Below are positions 5,382-5,741 of a DNA stretch of 5,741 bases, in pieces (position 1 is the first letter of the stretch; the number at the start of each line of letters is the position of its first letter). The DNA comes from Chloroflexota bacterium (GTDB taxonomy: Bacteria; Chloroflexota; Anaerolineae; 4572-78; J111), in NCBI GenBank assembly GCA_003695455.1, contig RFJF01000654.1:1-5741 (forward strand), given 5' to 3'. The notes under the pieces were generated by a model. The model searched no databases. It was not told the DNA's origin and saw nothing but the letters and a program-made list of their open reading frames with translations. The position numbers and the translations under genes are program-made.

Positions 5382-5741
5382 ATGCATTCAAAATTATGGC
5401 CGTTCATCCTGTTCATACTCGGAGTGATGCTGGCCGGCTGCGCCGCGAGCGCCGTCGCCCAGTCACCCACGCCGGACGCCGCGCCCACTAACCCGCCGCC
5501 CCCGCCGCAGTTGCAATTTACCCCCGTGCCGGACGACGTTGTCTCGCCGGTGGTCATCCAGCGGGTTCCCCGCCGGGGCGAAGAACTGCCCGCCGGCGGC
5601 GTCATCGAGCTGGTTTTTGACCGGGCCATGGATGAATCTGCCACCGCGTCTGCCTTTTCGCTGCAACAGGCCGCCGAGCCGCCGCAGCCGGTGTCCGGGC
5701 GGGTAACGTGGGCCGACGGCGGGCGCACCCTGCGCTTTACC
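5382..5741 (+). CDS. Secreted lipoprotein with Big_5-like domain, possibly alpha-2-macroglobulin-like (3' end beyond window)
   Basis: The frame is open from ATG 5382 to the last base, giving 120 residues with no stop, so the gene is cut by the window edge. A lipoprotein signal peptide is clear: MHSKLWPFILFILGVMLAGC, with the LAGC lipobox at 17-20 and the lipidated cysteine at 20. A low-complexity linker rich in Pro, Ala and Thr (about 21-53) follows. Residues about 54-120 begin an immunoglobulin-like Big_5-type domain: VVIQRVPRRGEEL, then IELVFDRAMDES, then VSGRVTWADGGRTLRF. From memory, this opening is common in Chloroflexota alpha-2-macroglobulin-family lipoproteins, which trap proteases outside the cell. 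Other Ig-like surface lipoproteins can start the same way. The lipoprotein call is firm; the macroglobulin call is a hypothesis. It is divergent from the phosphatase gene. Confidence 0.8.
   Translation, partial: MHSKLWPFILFILGVMLAGCAASAVAQSPTPDAAPTNPPPPPQLQFTPVPDDVVSPVVIQRVPRRGEELPAGGVIELVFDRAMDESATASAFSLQQAAEPPQPVSGRVTWADGGRTLRFT

Noticed and set aside
5166..5387. 73-codon minus-strand open frame in the divergent intergenic region
   Set aside because: It overlaps the lipoprotein start, both predicted promoters and the leader hairpins. Its translation has no recognisable features.
1..5741. tRNA, rRNA, CRISPR, insertion sequence or attachment site
   Set aside because: No cloverleaf, regularly spaced direct repeats with spacers, transposase motifs or terminal inverted repeats were seen anywhere in the window.

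Overview
The window (5741 bases, GC-rich coding DNA with an AT-richer intergenic gap) looks like bacterial chromosome. The protein styles point to Chloroflexota, probably an Anaerolineae-like lineage: a Cys-free anti-sigma-like protein with a Pro/Thr-rich outer part and a Gly-Ser-Asp-His tail, a membrane-anchored TolB-like propeller flanked by beta-sandwich modules, a 7TM SpoIIE-type phosphatase, and a lipoprotein opening with a Big_5-like domain. This placement rests on remembered protein styles, not on a marker gene, and is only moderately sure.

Layout. Positions 1-101 hold a short upstream stretch with a strong ribosome binding site. Positions 102-3130 are a tightly packed + strand operon: an ECF-type sigma factor, a single-pass membrane protein that overlaps it by ATGA (the probable anti-sigma factor), and, 24 bases on, a TTG-started single-pass membrane protein whose outer part is a six-repeat WSPD (PD40/TolB-like) beta-propeller between two small beta domains. 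Only 9 bases further, the convergent minus-strand gene 5101-3140 encodes a complete 653-residue sensor phosphatase: signal peptide, extracytoplasmic sensor, seven membrane helices, coiled-coil stalk and PPM/SpoIIE phosphatase domain.

The 280-base gap 5102-5381 is a divergent control region. I can read a good extended -10 promoter on each strand. The + strand promoter would give a leader of about 144 bases that can fold into two hairpins before a strong ribosome binding site. The + strand gene that follows (5382 to the window end) is the first 120 residues of a lipoprotein, possibly an alpha-2-macroglobulin-like protein.

How it may work together: all the proteins except the sigma factor are predicted to sit in or outside the membrane, so the window reads as an envelope-sensing neighbourhood. 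The sigma/anti-sigma/propeller operon would be one signalling route and the 7TM phosphatase a second, with its STAS-type substrate encoded elsewhere. The functional link between the two routes is inference from proximity only. No RNA genes, mobile elements or CRISPR arrays were seen.
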